From Amphimedon queenslandica (taxonomy: Eukaryota; Porifera; Demospongiae; Haplosclerida; Niphatidae): a DNA stretch of 38,677 bases. How positions within the stretch are numbered: the stretch's first letter is position 1; each line of letters starts with the position of its first letter. The translations under genes and the position numbers were made by a program. A model generated the notes under the pieces. That model was given only the letters and a program-made list of their open reading frames with translations. It did not search any database and was not told where the DNA came from. Of this stretch, positions 20,501 to 28,778 are shown piece after piece. The stretch spans positions 26,574 through 65,250 of the forward strand of contig NW_003546611.1 in the NCBI RefSeq assembly GCF_000090795.2. Direction: 5' to 3'.

Positions 20501-23246
20501 ATGTAGATTGCTTCAAAACCTAGAGATAGTCACTAACAATCTCCCACTGGTTGACACAGACTCTGTACTCACAAAGCTTCCTGCTTTTACCATTGAAGTA
20601 CGGAAAGTCGAAAAAGGTGATTTCCAAGGAGAAACTTTTGAAATCGGTAACAAAGAAGGAACCCAGCGGCAAAGACAAGCTACAGGAGGTGTTAATGCTG
20701 CTTCAATCAGTGTTCCACCTAGTCTTCTTGAGGAAGCTGGAGAATTAGAAGATGGAGGGGTTGCAGTGTCAAGCATATATCATAGAAGTACTTCATTGTT
20801 TGTGGAGGAAGCTGGGAAAAGCAATGTAGGCACTTCAGTCATTTCAGCTACACTAGTTCATAATGGGACTGGAGTATCAGTCAGGAATCTGAGCTCTCCT
20901 GTAGTAATAAGATTTGAGAAAGTATGTTTTGCAAATGTGATTCTTTTTATTGTTTTTTTTTAAATTTTTCCAGCCTCCAAAGCAAAGTGGGTTGATTAAT
21001 CATTTCACATGCTCTTATTGGAGTGGTAAGCATTTTTTATTATTATCATGAATACTGCTGCAGCGATTGCAAACTAGCACTGTATTTTTATGTCATACTT
21101 TTATCTTAGAATCAACACTTGATTGGTCCAATCATGGTTGTCATTTAGTCAATGATAGTAATGAGTTTATTGTGTGCTTGTGCGACCATTTAACTAACTT
21201 TGCTGCTCTCTTGGTAAGGACATGATTTAACATCAAAATTATCAACTTTCCTTTGTCTTTCATGTCATCTCTCTCTCTCTCTCTTTTCTCTAGGATGTTT
21301 CACCAGAGCCTAGTTCAGAGCCTGTTGATACAGATATTGGGAAGGCTCTTAATGCTTTGTCATACATAGGGAACATAGTCTCTTTGTTTTGTTTAGGCAT
21401 AACAATAATCACTTATCTTAAATCAAGGTCAGGAAAGCTCCTGCTATTCTTATTATTTTATGATTCATTATACATGTTCTATGTGAGCTGATTCCAATTA
21501 AAATTGGATTTAATAATTAATATTGGATTTAATAATTAATATTGTAATTGACAATTATGGCTATCTAAAAATATTTTAAGCCAAATATTCTCCTATAAAA
21601 CTGCCCAGTAACTTCTATTATGCAAATCATGTATAGAGTAGATTTCAATGAATTATTTAACTATTGCATCAAGTCTACAATATTTTATTATTTATATTAT
21701 TCTTTATTATAGGAAATTAAGGAGATCTGATCACGGTCAACTCCTACTCAATTTTTGTTTGGCACTGGTTGGGCTTTACTTAAGCTTCATCCTATCTCTC
21801 CACAGCACTTCAATTGATCCACTCTGTGCCATAGCCTCCATTCTACTCCAGTACTTCTTGCTAGTATCATTTTGTGCGATGGCTACCGAGGCTCTTAATC
21901 TCTATGTGAAACTGGTCATTGTTCTTGGCAAAGGAATATCACGCTATGTCTTGAAGGCTGCTCTATTCACTTGGGTCACTCCTGTCTTTGTGGTTCTATT
22001 TTGTTTTGCTCCTGGCTACAAGTATTATATGAACGATAATTTGTAAGTGGCAATCCTATCTTATATAAGGCCTTTATTAATCATGTTCACAGTTGTTGTA
22101 TGTGCCATTAAACTTTAGTAATATAAATACAGTAATATGTGTGGTAGAAATTTTTGTGTTTTTAATATTAAGCTGTGATTTAATTTTTACTAAATAAGAC
22201 TGTGTCATGTATTATTGAATGTGGCACATAATTGTACAAGTGATCTAATTTTTGTAAAATTCTAATCTAGTAAAATTAAAATCATGGTATAAAAATTTCC
22301 AGATAGATGGTAATACTGATATTTTGTACATATGTAATTTATTGTACTTCAAAAATGCTCAATCAATTTTAAAACCATCTTTTTTTATTATTTCTGTAGC
22401 TGTCGTGCTGAGTACATCCCATTCTACATTGGGACAGTGGCCCCGTTTATTCTCATCTACTTATTCAATTGGGCCATGTTTACGATGATAATGGCTCAGC
22501 TGCTCAGGAAAAAATGTCGCAAGAAGTTTGCAGAGTCTTATTCCGATGAAACTGGAATGTCCTTTAAGCAGCAACTCTTGATAGCAATCACTCTCTCTAT
22601 CCTTTTCGGCCTCGGCTGGGGTTTCGGTCTTTTTGTATCTGCAACTATTTTCACGTCGGCAACAATTCGAAACATATTCTCGGTCATTTTCATATTGTTG
22701 ACGTCATTCCAGGGACTGTTCATCTTCATCATGCACTGTCTTAGATCAGCCGAAGTGAGGAAAGAGTGGCAGAGGTGGATTTTTAGAATCACTGGCGTCA
22801 AGAGATTCGAACCACCCTCTTCAGTGACGAACTCCTCAGTTATTCGTAGACGTAGCACTAAATCGTCTTCATTCTCAAAGTCTACGTTAAGACGTGAAGG
22901 AACCGTTGAAAGTGATGAGTCAGGGCCCATCACAGAAAGGACTATAGAGCTGTCACTAGGAAAGGCTCTGGATGATATTGTGTTCCCTGTGCCTCCAATA
23001 GAGCTGAAAAAAGTTAGCGAACTTTTCCCAAGCACTTCAGGCCCTCATTTTGGTCATGACACTGACTCTGTTAACTGTGTTAGTTTAGATAACCCGTTTC
23101 AGTTCAGTACGTGTGATGCTCCTGACTCCATTCGCTCTCCTTTGTCTCCTTTAGCTCCACATCAAATCAGTCATTTGGATAATCCACTTACGACGTCAGA
23201 TAGCGACAAAAATGGAGTCATTAACGATAGTATTTCATCGCAGTAA
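6369..23246 (+). CDS. Adhesion GPCR 1: NIDO, 15 Ig-like domains, EGF, HRM-like, GAIN/GPS, 7TM
   Basis: A 31-exon model whose exons sum to 8196 bases (2731 residues plus stop), with every junction GT/AG and in phase. The order is signal peptide, NIDO, Ig1-14, EGF, Ig15, conserved linker, HRM-like, GAIN with GPS, seven TM helices and a ~180-residue tail. Adhesion GPCRs are cell-surface receptors whose GAIN domain self-cleaves at HL/T; the exposed N-terminal strand then acts as tethered agonist for G-protein signalling. The N-terminal modules point to matrix or homophilic adhesion. It is far longer than typical family members. The HLT cleavage triad and the TM core are intact, so I expect a working receptor. 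Its paralogue lies at 33622-38677 on the other strand. Ligand and G-protein coupling cannot be read from the sequence. Confidence 0.85.
7388..7861 (+). other. GPCR 1 intron 3
   Basis: 474 bases, AT-rich, no coding signal or recognised repeat. Begins GTTAGT and ends TTTTATAG. Confidence 0.6.
7862..9427 (+). CDS. GPCR 1 exons 4-7: Ig-like domains 1-3
   Basis: Exons 7862-8152 (Ig1), 8395-8736 (Ig2), 8873-9059 plus 9318-9427 (Ig3, the only Ig here split by an intron). Ig1 is canonical: FNISCYA, VVWYKD, AHYNCSAVN. Ig2 keeps the Trp and second Cys (LTWYG, GTYMCVAS) but lacks the first Cys. Ig3 lacks both (FKLSVHV, GRYRVSAQN). The junction 9059/9318 (AAC AG / G TTC) gives ...NRFSLTL, a continuous Ig strand; an alternative acceptor at 9201 makes a frame that soon stops. 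The domains probably serve adhesion. Confidence 0.8.
8797..8863 (+). repeat. CT-rich microsatellite before GPCR 1 exon 6
   Basis: Near-uninterrupted pyrimidine tract of CTCT units forming an extended polypyrimidine tract just before the TTTTAAAG acceptor of exon 6. Confidence 0.85.
9485..9545 (+). repeat. CT-rich microsatellite in GPCR 1 intron 7
   Basis: Pyrimidine tract of C runs and CT units in the intron between Ig3 and Ig4, about 80 bases before the exon 8 acceptor. Confidence 0.8.
9624..13188 (+). CDS. GPCR 1 exons 8-13: Ig-like domains 4-9
   Basis: One Ig domain per exon: 9624-9941 (Ig4), 10536-10835 (Ig5), 11065-11382 (Ig6), 11551-11826 (Ig7), 12334-12621 (Ig8), 12856-13188 (Ig9). 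All start and end in phase 1. Ig4, 5, 6, 8 and 9 have the I-set pattern of Cys, Trp, then DxGxYxC (for example LTCNII, LWYHG, GVYRCAVSN). Ig7 lacks both cysteines (FTIHYT, GIYTVRV). Many N-x-S/T sites suggest heavy N-glycosylation. Because every exon is symmetric, any of them can be skipped without changing the frame. Confidence 0.85.
9942..10535 (+). other. GPCR 1 intron 8
   Basis: 594 bases, AT-rich, with a short GT run near 10032-10045. Nothing else is recognised. Confidence 0.6.
11827..12333 (+). other. GPCR 1 intron 11: CATGTACA-rich stretch and a MITE
   Basis: 507 bases. 11864-11960 contains repeated ACATGTACATG units (self-complementary, low complexity). The 212-bp MITE at 12023-12234 follows. 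No coding signal. Confidence 0.7.
12023..12234. mobile_element. 212-bp MITE, TACCATATAGCTGG family (copy A)
   Basis: Inverted ends TACCATATAGCTGGAAA and (reverse complement of the right end) TACCATATAGCCAGAAA, with TA at both edges. The inner part is also partly palindromic (GTGGCCAAAAACTTTTTGG against GCCACAAAGCTTTCTGG). An element of the same length and sequence layout lies at 29504-29715. Non-coding and non-autonomous. Confidence 0.85.
13189..13662 (+). other. GPCR 1 intron 13 with a long CT tract
   Basis: 474 bases. An ACATGTACGTACATGTACATG stretch lies near 13318-13350, and a ~105-base CT tract (annotated separately) leads into the exon 14 acceptor. Confidence 0.75.
13556..13660 (+). 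repeat. CT-rich microsatellite upstream of GPCR 1 exon 14
   Basis: Almost pure pyrimidine stretch of CT, CCT and CTTT units ending in the exon 14 acceptor TTTCTCTCAG. It is complementary to the GA tract directly after exon 14. Confidence 0.9.
13663..17143 (+). CDS. GPCR 1 exons 14-18: Ig-like domains 10-14
   Basis: Exons 13663-13935 (Ig10), 14359-14676 (Ig11), 15448-15762 (Ig12), 16111-16437 (Ig13) and 16799-17143 (Ig14), all phase 1 to 1. Ig10, 11, 12 and 14 are canonical (VLLQCNF, LEWRYN, GQYYCSVSN in Ig10). Ig11 has an unusual extra pair (NCSCNG, CICHN). Ig13 lacks both cysteines (LTFNIN, GTYSVRVGN). Exons 14 and 16 are bracketed by complementary CT and GA tracts. Exon 15 has GA-rich introns on both sides. 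Confidence 0.85.
13938..14090 (+). repeat. GA/GGGA microsatellite downstream of GPCR 1 exon 14
   Basis: About 150 bases of nearly pure purine: GA runs, seven GGGA-like units, then more GA with short G and A runs. It starts inside the splice donor and is complementary to 13556-13660. Confidence 0.95.
14221..14310 (+). repeat. GA-rich tract upstream of GPCR 1 exon 15
   Basis: Purine-rich low-complexity stretch (GAGAGAAAGGGAGGGAGAGA and similar) in intron 14, interrupted by AATAATAGTAATAG. Confidence 0.75.
14677..15447 (+). other. GPCR 1 intron 15
   Basis: 771 bases, the longest intron of this gene. A GA-rich stretch (about 14684-14733) follows the donor, and a CT microsatellite (15323-15446) forms the 3' end. 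Between them I see no coding signal or repeat family. Confidence 0.7.
15323..15446 (+). repeat. CT microsatellite upstream of GPCR 1 exon 16
   Basis: About 120 bases of CTCTCC, CTGTCT and CTCT units ending in the exon 16 acceptor CTCTCTCAG. Complementary to 15912-16042. Confidence 0.9.
15763..16110 (+). other. GPCR 1 intron 16 with GA tract
   Basis: 348 bases. Holds the GA microsatellite 15912-16042; otherwise nothing is recognised. Confidence 0.7.
15912..16042 (+). repeat. GA microsatellite downstream of GPCR 1 exon 16
   Basis: About 130 bases of GAGAGG, GAAAGA, GGGAGG and GAGTGA units, nearly pure purine at its start. Together with 15323-15446 it forms complementary tracts around exon 16. 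Confidence 0.9.
16438..16798 (+). other. GPCR 1 intron 17 with GT microsatellite
   Basis: 361 bases. A GT-rich tract lies at about 16660-16700 (GTGTGTGTGAGTGTGTG). Nothing else is recognised. Confidence 0.65.
17442..17549 (+). CDS. GPCR 1 exon 19: EGF-like domain
   Basis: A single phase 1 to 1 exon of 36 residues with six cysteines in EGF order: DFCKNNLCVNGATC, then TICQCPPNYSGRYC. The NGATC and YxGxYC features are typical. No calcium-binding consensus (D/N-x-D/N-E) is present. It separates Ig14 from Ig15. The paralogue has an EGF exon at the equivalent place (38002-38112). Confidence 0.9.
17550..17912 (+). other. GPCR 1 intron 19 with AAT microsatellites
   Basis: 363 bases, strongly AT-rich. 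(TAA)n occupies about 17555-17593 right after the donor, TTTTATTTTATTTTA runs lie near 17665-17690, and TGATAATAA repeats lie near 17738-17770. Confidence 0.8.
17913..18206 (+). CDS. GPCR 1 exon 20: Ig-like domain 15
   Basis: Canonical I-set Ig domain: VVLNCTVSG, VTWFKDG, DRGFYQCQAV. Phase 1 to 1. It is the membrane-proximal Ig; the paralogue has a similar Ig exon (37680-37952) after its EGF, so EGF-Ig-linker-GAIN is the conserved core of this receptor pair. The donor is followed by a GA-rich stretch (GTAAGAGAAGGAGGGAGAGG). Confidence 0.9.
18270..18450. repeat. Dispersed repeat related to the STK36-intron satellite and palindrome
   Basis: The segment with TTCATGAGCTGACAAGC and GAATCAGCTCAAACTTTTTG resembles 24349-24480 (TTCATGAGCTGACAAGC, GAATCAGCTCAAAGTTGATA). 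It is a diverged member of the same AT-rich repeat family in GPCR 1 intron 20. Confidence 0.6.
18491..19376 (+). CDS. GPCR 1 exons 21-22: conserved pre-GAIN linker domain
   Basis: Exons 18491-18683 and 19237-19376 (phases 1 to 2, 2 to 1), about 111 residues. They start GIVQYTASLYVPESKRDSLA and include a helical part (RRILQEFVDEVNEIVAGKI; LELLIKVRDQLKKLNIGF). The paralogue has the same segment (GLVQYLITVKF..., 37125-37624), so it is a real domain. I do not recognise a named family; a SEA-like or helical stalk fold is possible but unproven. Confidence 0.7.
18767..18988. mobile_element. MITE-like element, TACCATATAGC family (copy 2)
   Basis: 222 bp with inverted ends TACTATATAGCAGAAAATTT and (reverse complement of right end) TACCGTATGGCGAGAAATTT. 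Its interior (ATGGCTCAAAATGGTGGATT, AAATGCCAAATTTGCCAAAT) matches the element in the NLR intron at 1913-2104. Non-coding. Confidence 0.75.
19017..19194. mobile_element. MITE-like palindromic element, TACCGTATAATGC family
   Basis: 178 bp with inverted ends TACCGTATAATGCTTTAATT and (reverse complement of right end) TACTGTATAACGCTTTATTT, plus inner complementary parts (GGCGGTTT against AAACCGCC). TA borders on both sides. Non-coding; it lies 28 bases after the previous element. Confidence 0.75.
19583..19842 (+). CDS. GPCR 1 exon 23: cysteine-rich HRM-like region
   Basis: About 87 residues: DGCSSETI, then LTWPETNIGEEAVVWCPCGG, RRYCGGNFTDGREWG, and a C-terminal CNFTDRARRICKLAE. The W-P-x-T start, the CPCG and the repeated Cys/Gly/Trp pattern recall the hormone-receptor motif (HRM) often found before GAIN in adhesion GPCRs. 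The paralogue shows the same motifs (PWPETD, CPCG, CGGNFENG, ACNFSTSARELC). HRM-like is an inference; spacing differs from the vertebrate pattern. Confidence 0.65.
19956..21213 (+). CDS. GPCR 1 exons 24-28: GAIN domain and GPS
   Basis: Exons 19956-20081, 20240-20334, 20507-20921, 20974-21025 and 21110-21213. Exons 24-25 are helical (GAIN subdomain A), exon 26 (138 residues) is beta-rich subdomain B. The GPS lies in exons 27-28: CSYWSG, then DWSNHGCHL and CLCDHLTNFAALL. The HLT triad for autoproteolysis is intact; cleavage before Thr would expose TNFAALL as tethered agonist, close to the family consensus TxFAxL. Exon 25 is exactly 95 bases, as in the paralogue. Confidence 0.88.
21294..23246 (+). 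CDS. GPCR 1 exons 29-31: seven TM helices and cytoplasmic tail
   Basis: Exons 21294-21427 (TM1), 21713-22042 (TM2-4) and 22400-23246 (TM5-7 and tail). TM1: ALNALSYIGNIVSLFCLGIT; TM2 onward: LLLNFCLALVGLYLSFIL; TM3: YFLLVSFCAMATEALNLYVK; TM6: ITLSILFGLGWGFGLF; TM7: LLTSFQGLFIFIMHC. These match secretin/adhesion-family signatures. The tail (~170 residues) is Ser/Thr/Pro-rich with basic RRRSTKSS, probable phosphorylation sites. A stop TAA ends the gene. Confidence 0.9.
21500..21545 (+). repeat. Short tandem duplication in GPCR 1 intron 29
   Basis: The unit ATTGGATTTAATAATTAAT occurs twice head to tail. Low-complexity AT; no function apparent. Confidence 0.7.
22043..22399 (+). other. GPCR 1 intron 30
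   Basis: 357 bases, AT-rich. No coding signal, repeat family or element is recognised. Confidence 0.6.
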
Positions 23247-23570
23247 AAACTGAATATGTATCAATCATTGATTTTTTATTGTTTTATTATTATTATTTTC
23301 TATTATCCACACACTCACACTTTACTGTACACTCTTTTATCAAAAGTCATGGCATTCATTATTTTCTTGACATCGTAAAATAAATAAAATTTTGTACCAT
23401 TTATAAAATGTGTTTATATTTTTAATTTTGGTATCATTAAAAAATAGTTATGTTTTTTGATGACTCAAGTAACTCCAAGTCTTGATAAGGACTACAAAAT
23501 AAAGCTCATACATAAACAAAATATATGTAGAATATAACAAAAATTTTATATTCTATTGCTTTGCTCCACA
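23247..23570. other. Convergent intergenic region between GPCR 1 and STK36
   Basis: 324 bases between two stop codons on opposite strands. AAATAAATAAA at about 23377-23389 contains AATAAA hexamers that can serve as the GPCR 1 polyadenylation signal. No clear AATAAA is seen on the minus strand directly after the STK36 stop. Confidence 0.65.
23376..23392 (+). terminator. Polyadenylation signal of GPCR 1 (AATAAA)
   Basis: Overlapping AATAAATAAA hexamers about 135 bases after the stop codon, followed by T-rich sequence. Assigned by sequence and position. Confidence 0.6.
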
Positions 23571-26500
23571 TTAAACATTGTTGAGGAAACCCTTACTTGC
23601 AAGTGATTCTTCATATTCCCGTGAATATTTAACGTTGAACTCCTGACCAGCTTTTAATTCCACTAAAACTCTATAAGAAGTATTGATATAATATCACTCA
23701 AATATTAGTCTTGTATTGATATACAGAAGCAACTTCAACTGTTGCTTACTTTAAAAATGCCTCAAAATGTTCCATTTCCCAAGTAGATATGGATATAGTG
23801 ATTAATTTTAAACCTAGAACAACCTAACAGATATAGAGCTTTGATATTATCCTCATTATTATAGTCAACGGGTTTACTTCTTTAAAAATTTCCAGTGATA
23901 GAGAGGACTTGCTTAATATTTTATATAAAACTTGAAAGACATTAATTAATGAATGAGACTGACTAAGATAGAGAAATAAGTAATGATAATCATTAAAGTT
24001 TTTACTTTTTTATAGTACACAAACGAGTGATGAGTGCTGACAAAAATTCCAACAAGTTTAAAAGTAACTGTATGAGGAAATAGCAAAAATAAAACAAGTC
24101 CTCTACACATAATTTTAACAAACTAATAACTAAAAAATAACTAAAACGTAACAATAAAATTTTTGCTTACTTTGCTGTCAAAGTGATTTGACTCACACAG
24201 TAAAATGGAGTCAACCAGTTCAGACAAAAGATGTAGCTCCATTGTTAGGTAAGACAGAGTACTAGGTGATCTAAAATACACAATAACAGCCATCAAGTAT
24301 AGCTCCTATAGCAGGAGTGCTTTAAATGAATAAGGCTAGCATGGCATGCTTCATGAGCTGACAAGCTCTACAATGTACATGTACAATAATATGCCATGGC
24401 TTTTTGAGTCATTTCAAAAAATCCTAAAAAATCCAAATTGATTGGAATCAGCTCAAAGTTGATACACAACATAAAAACATGTATATGTATCAAAAAATTA
24501 TTTAAAAAGAAAATTCTCTCCTAGTCATTTTTGATGAAATTTGCCCAAAGAACAAAGGCCTTGGGTCTTTGGCCCAATTTTGTCAAAAATGACTAGGATA
24601 AAATTCTCTATTTTTATAATTTTTTCTGATACATATACATGTCCTCATGTTGTGTATCAACTTTGAGCTGACTTCAATCAAATTTCAATTTTTTATAAAT
24701 TTCTAAAGTTGTTTACGGCCATTTTAAGAAAATTGCCAAAATCTGAAAAATACCCAAGGCTATAGCCCATGCTTTTTTCTGAAAAATGGCCAAAAAATCA
24801 CTCCCAATTTTTATTACATTTTCTGATACATATTGATGTCCTTAAGCTGTGTACAAAGTTTGAGTTGATTCCGACTTAAATTTTTTGAGTTACGACCATT
24901 TTAAGAAAATTGCCAAAATCTGAAAAATATCCAAGGCTATAGCCTATGCTTTTTTTCCAAAAAATGGCCAAAAAATCACTCCTGATTTTCATTACATTTT
25001 CTGATACATATTGATGTCCTTTAGGTGTGTACAAAGTTTGAGCTGATTCAGACTTAAATTTTTTGAGTTACGATCATTTTAAGAAAATTGCCAAAATCTG
25101 AAAAATACCCAAGGCTACCTTCCCGTCGCTCAAAGGCAAAGGACCATGTAGAGGCCTTTGAGCGCAGGTTGGCACTATGGCATGATGGCTGCTTTAAACT
25201 GCTGTTGAAGGAAGGCGAGACTATTCAGAAGAACTTCCGTGGTGGGTCATCTAAGAGAGGGGGTGAACTTGCTGACTCTTTCTCCAAATTGATGTTTCAA
25301 GGTAAAGTCAAGGCGGCTTTACGCCTCTTGAGTGAGTCAGGGTCAGTGGGGAAACCCCTCTCACTGGATGTACCTGTTTGCGAATCTGAACCAACTGTTA
25401 CTGTTAGGGATAAACTAATTGAGAAGCACCCTGATCCAGCTCCACTCTATCCTTCTCATTCTCTGTTACCATCAACTCCTCCCCCTAATCACGAGCCTCA
25501 TTTTATTCAGTTCCATCATATTGATGGCGTTCTGGTTCGGTCCATGTTACTGAGGATGGATGGAGCAGCTGGGCCTTCAGGTATGGACGTATCCCAATGG
25601 AGGAAAGCATGTACTTCTTTCTCAAAGGACTCTGATGATTTGTGTGATTCCATTGCTATGGTGGCCCGGAAGCTTTGTTGTGAATATGTGGATCCACGGA
25701 GTGTGTCTGCTCTGGTGTCTTCTCGACTCATAGCTTTGGACAAGAAGCCGGGAGTACGCCCGATTGGAATTGGAGAGGTCATTAGGCGTGTCATCGGTAA
25801 GTCTATTCTTAATGTGATTAAATCTGATATCATGGAGGTGACTGGTTGCTCTCAATTGTGTGCTGGTATTAGTTCTGCTTGTGAGGCTGTGGCCCATGCT
25901 GTTCGTGAAGTATATGATTCTGATGGTGCTGAGGGCTTTCTATTGGTTGATGCGACTAATGCTTTCAATTCATTGAACAGAGGTATGGCATTGAGGAATG
26001 TGCTTCATCTTTGTCCTTCCCTTGGTCGGGTTCTGATTAATTTATACCGTATTGAGAGTAATCTCTTTATTGGTGGTGATACCTTATTATCTAAGGAGGG
26101 GACCACGCAGGGAGATCCATTGGCTNNNNNNNNNNNNNNNNNNNNNNNNNNNNNNNNNNNNNNNNNNNNNNNNNNNNNNNNNNNNNNNNNNNNNNNNNNN
26201 NNNNNNNNNNNNNNNNNNNNNNNNNNNNNNNNNNNNNNNNNNNNNNNNNNNNNNNNNNNNNNNNNNNNNNNNNNNNNNNNNNNNNNNNNNNNNNNNNNNN
26301 NNNNNNNNNNNNNNNNNNNNNNNNNNNNNNNNNNNNNNNNNNNNNNNNNNNNNNNNNNNNNNNNNNNNNNNNNNNNNNNNNNNNNNNNNNNNNNNNNNNN
26401 NNNNNNNNNNNNNNNNNNNNNTTCTTAATCATTATCATATTTATAATTTTTGTCTTCCTACATATTATTATTTCCCTTTCTTTTTTCTTTTCTTGTTAAT

Positions 26501-28778
26501 TTCTCTTGTCTTGTCTTCTTTTAAAAATAATTAATTTAAGGGCTCAGTTCCCTTTTTAAAAGGCTATATAGCCCATGCTTTTTTCCAAAAAATGGCTAAA
26601 AAATCACTCCCAACTTTCATTACATTTTTTGATACATATTGATGTCCTTAAGCTGTGTACAAAGTTTGAGCTGATTCCAGCTTCAATTTTTTGAGTTACG
26701 ACCATTTTAAGAAAATTGCCAAAATCTGAAAAATACCCAAGGCTATGCTTTTTTCCGAAAAATGGCTAAAAAATCACTCCCAATTTTTATTACATTTTTT
26801 GATACATATTGATGTCCTTAAGCTGTGTACAAAGTTTGAGCTGATTCCAACTTCAATTTTTTGAGTTACAACCATTTTAAGAAAATTGCCAAAATCTGAA
26901 AAATACCCAAGGCTATATATATAGCCCATGCTTTTTTTCTAAAAAATGGCCAAAAACTGACCCCAATTTTTATCACATTTTTTGATACATATTGATGTCC
27001 TTAAGCTGTGTACAAAGTTTGAGTTGATTCCGACTTAAATTTTTTGAGTTACGACCATTTTAAGAAAATTGCCAAAATCTGAAAAATATCCAAGGCTATA
27101 GCCTATGCTTTTTTTTCCAAAAAATGGCCAAAAAATCACTCCTGATTTTCATTACATTTTCTGATACATATTGATGTCCTTTAGGTGTGTACAAAGTTTG
27201 AGCTGATTCAGACTTAAATTTTTTGAGTTACGATCATTTTAAGAAAATTGCCAAAATCTGAAAAATACCCAAGGCTATAGCCCATGCTTTTTTCCAAAAA
27301 ATGGCTAAAAAATCACTCCCAACTTTCATTACATTATTTGATATATATTGATGTCCTTAAGCTGTGTACAAAGTTTGAGCTGATTCCAACTTCAATTTTT
27401 TGAGTTATGACCCTTTTAAGAAAATTGCCAAAATCTGAAAAATACCCAAGGATATATAGCCCATGCTTTTTTCCGAAAAATGGCTAAAAAATCACTCCCA
27501 ATTTTTATTACATTTTCTGATACATATTGATGTCCTTAAGCTGTGTACAAAGTTTGAGTTGATTCCGACTTAAATTTCTTGAGTTATGACCATTTTAAGA
27601 AATTGCCAAAATCTGAAAAATATCCAAGGCCTTTTTTTTCCAAAAAATGGCCAAAAAATTACTCCTGATTTTCATTACATTTTCTGATACATATTGATGT
27701 CCTTAAGCTGTGTACAAAGTTTGAGCTGATTCCGACTTAAATTTTTTGAGTTACGACCATTTTAAGAAAATTGCCAAAATCTGAAAAATACCCATGGCTA
27801 TTATAGTCTTTCATTGTTTCTTTGGTCATTTTTTGCATGAGCACTGTGCTAAATCCAGTTGGAAACCCTGATAACACTACATAATGTCTGAATCCATGCA
27901 TCCATCACTTACATAACATCTTCTTTCACTAGTTTTATGAGTATTGAAACGATTTCAATACATTCCGTCACAGTTCTAGTTCCTTCTTCAGGTAAGAAGT
28001 TCGCTTTTGATAGCCAAGGCCTTAGTAATTCAGTAAGGTCTTTCTCACTGTTTGGAGCTGAAAATAAAAAAATATTAAATATTTTAACAATAATAATGAA
28101 TGAATTAATACTGCATGCATGTACAAAAGAATTATTTTTAAATTTTGGGAATTAGCATTGAATGCATAGTACCATTTGATGATATTATCTCAGCTAATTT
28201 ATCCTTTGTTTCCATCCAAGCAGCACATTGTGGTAATACAATGTCTTCTTCGGTTCTTTTCGTATCCGTTTTGTCTTTATCCTCTCCATTGGTCCACGCA
28301 GAGCTGATGCAAACAGGTTTATCTAACTGGAAAAACAGGCTAAACTCATTAATTTAGTATTTATTTCGTTTAATATTGATTAATACATAGAGTTAATTAC
28401 TGTAACTATCGATGTAACATGCATGTAAACTAATTAAAGCAAAGTAATATTGCTATTAAAAAGTAATATAAATCAAATTTTTATTACAATTCGGTAAGCA
28501 AATTTCTACAGTGACTGGAATCAGAATGAAAATAAAAATTATCTCTTAGCAATTTTTCATGAAATACATGTACCATTATGATATCCTTCAATGCTAAAAT
28601 CAAATTAAAATATAAACAAAAGCACTTTATCAGTAAGTACACATGCATGATTTAATCTTTCTACTTACAATAGGTGTAAATGTCTCTTGCTCTGAAGGTA
28701 ATGAGGTGCTGCTTGGCCTGGAGGAAGCAGTGATGTGTCCTTCCTTTGCACACTGGGCCAAATACTCGTGATCTAAAC
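23571..28778 (-). CDS. STK36: STK36 exons 10-16: C-terminal regulatory half
   Basis: Exons 10-13 (28669-28778, 28173-28326, 27913-28057, 27792-27887) and 14-16 (24171-24270, 23750-23823, 23571-23670) encode ~259 residues after the kinase. Exon 10 is polar and Ser/Thr-rich. Exons 12-16 are helical ([48 protein letters not shown]), like the armadillo-type repeats of Fused C-termini. Exons 13 and 14 join in phase 2 across the repeat-filled intron, which supports direct splicing. Exon 15 is less certain: an alternative open segment ([17 protein letters not shown]) lies just upstream near 23826-23905. Confidence 0.65.

Larger units (their letters stand above)
24271..27791. other. STK36 intron 13, 3.5 kb: palindrome, satellite, RT fragment and gap
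   Basis: About ten times longer than the other introns of this gene. From left to right: 24434-24687 large palindrome; 24700-25117 satellite; 25118-26125 reverse-transcriptase fragment; 26126-26421 assembly gap (N); 26422-26560 pyrimidine-rich filler; 26561-27797 satellite array running into exon 13. Confidence 0.8.

Noticed and set aside
22538-23035. 165-codon open frame opposite the GPCR 1 tail
   Set aside because: Antisense shadow of the 7TM/tail exon; no domain resemblance.
26052-26534. Open frames across the N run
   Set aside because: They are open only because N codons cannot be stops.
26561-27797. CRISPR-like array
   Set aside because: Repeats of ~175 bp are contiguous without unique spacers, in an animal genome: this is a satellite.
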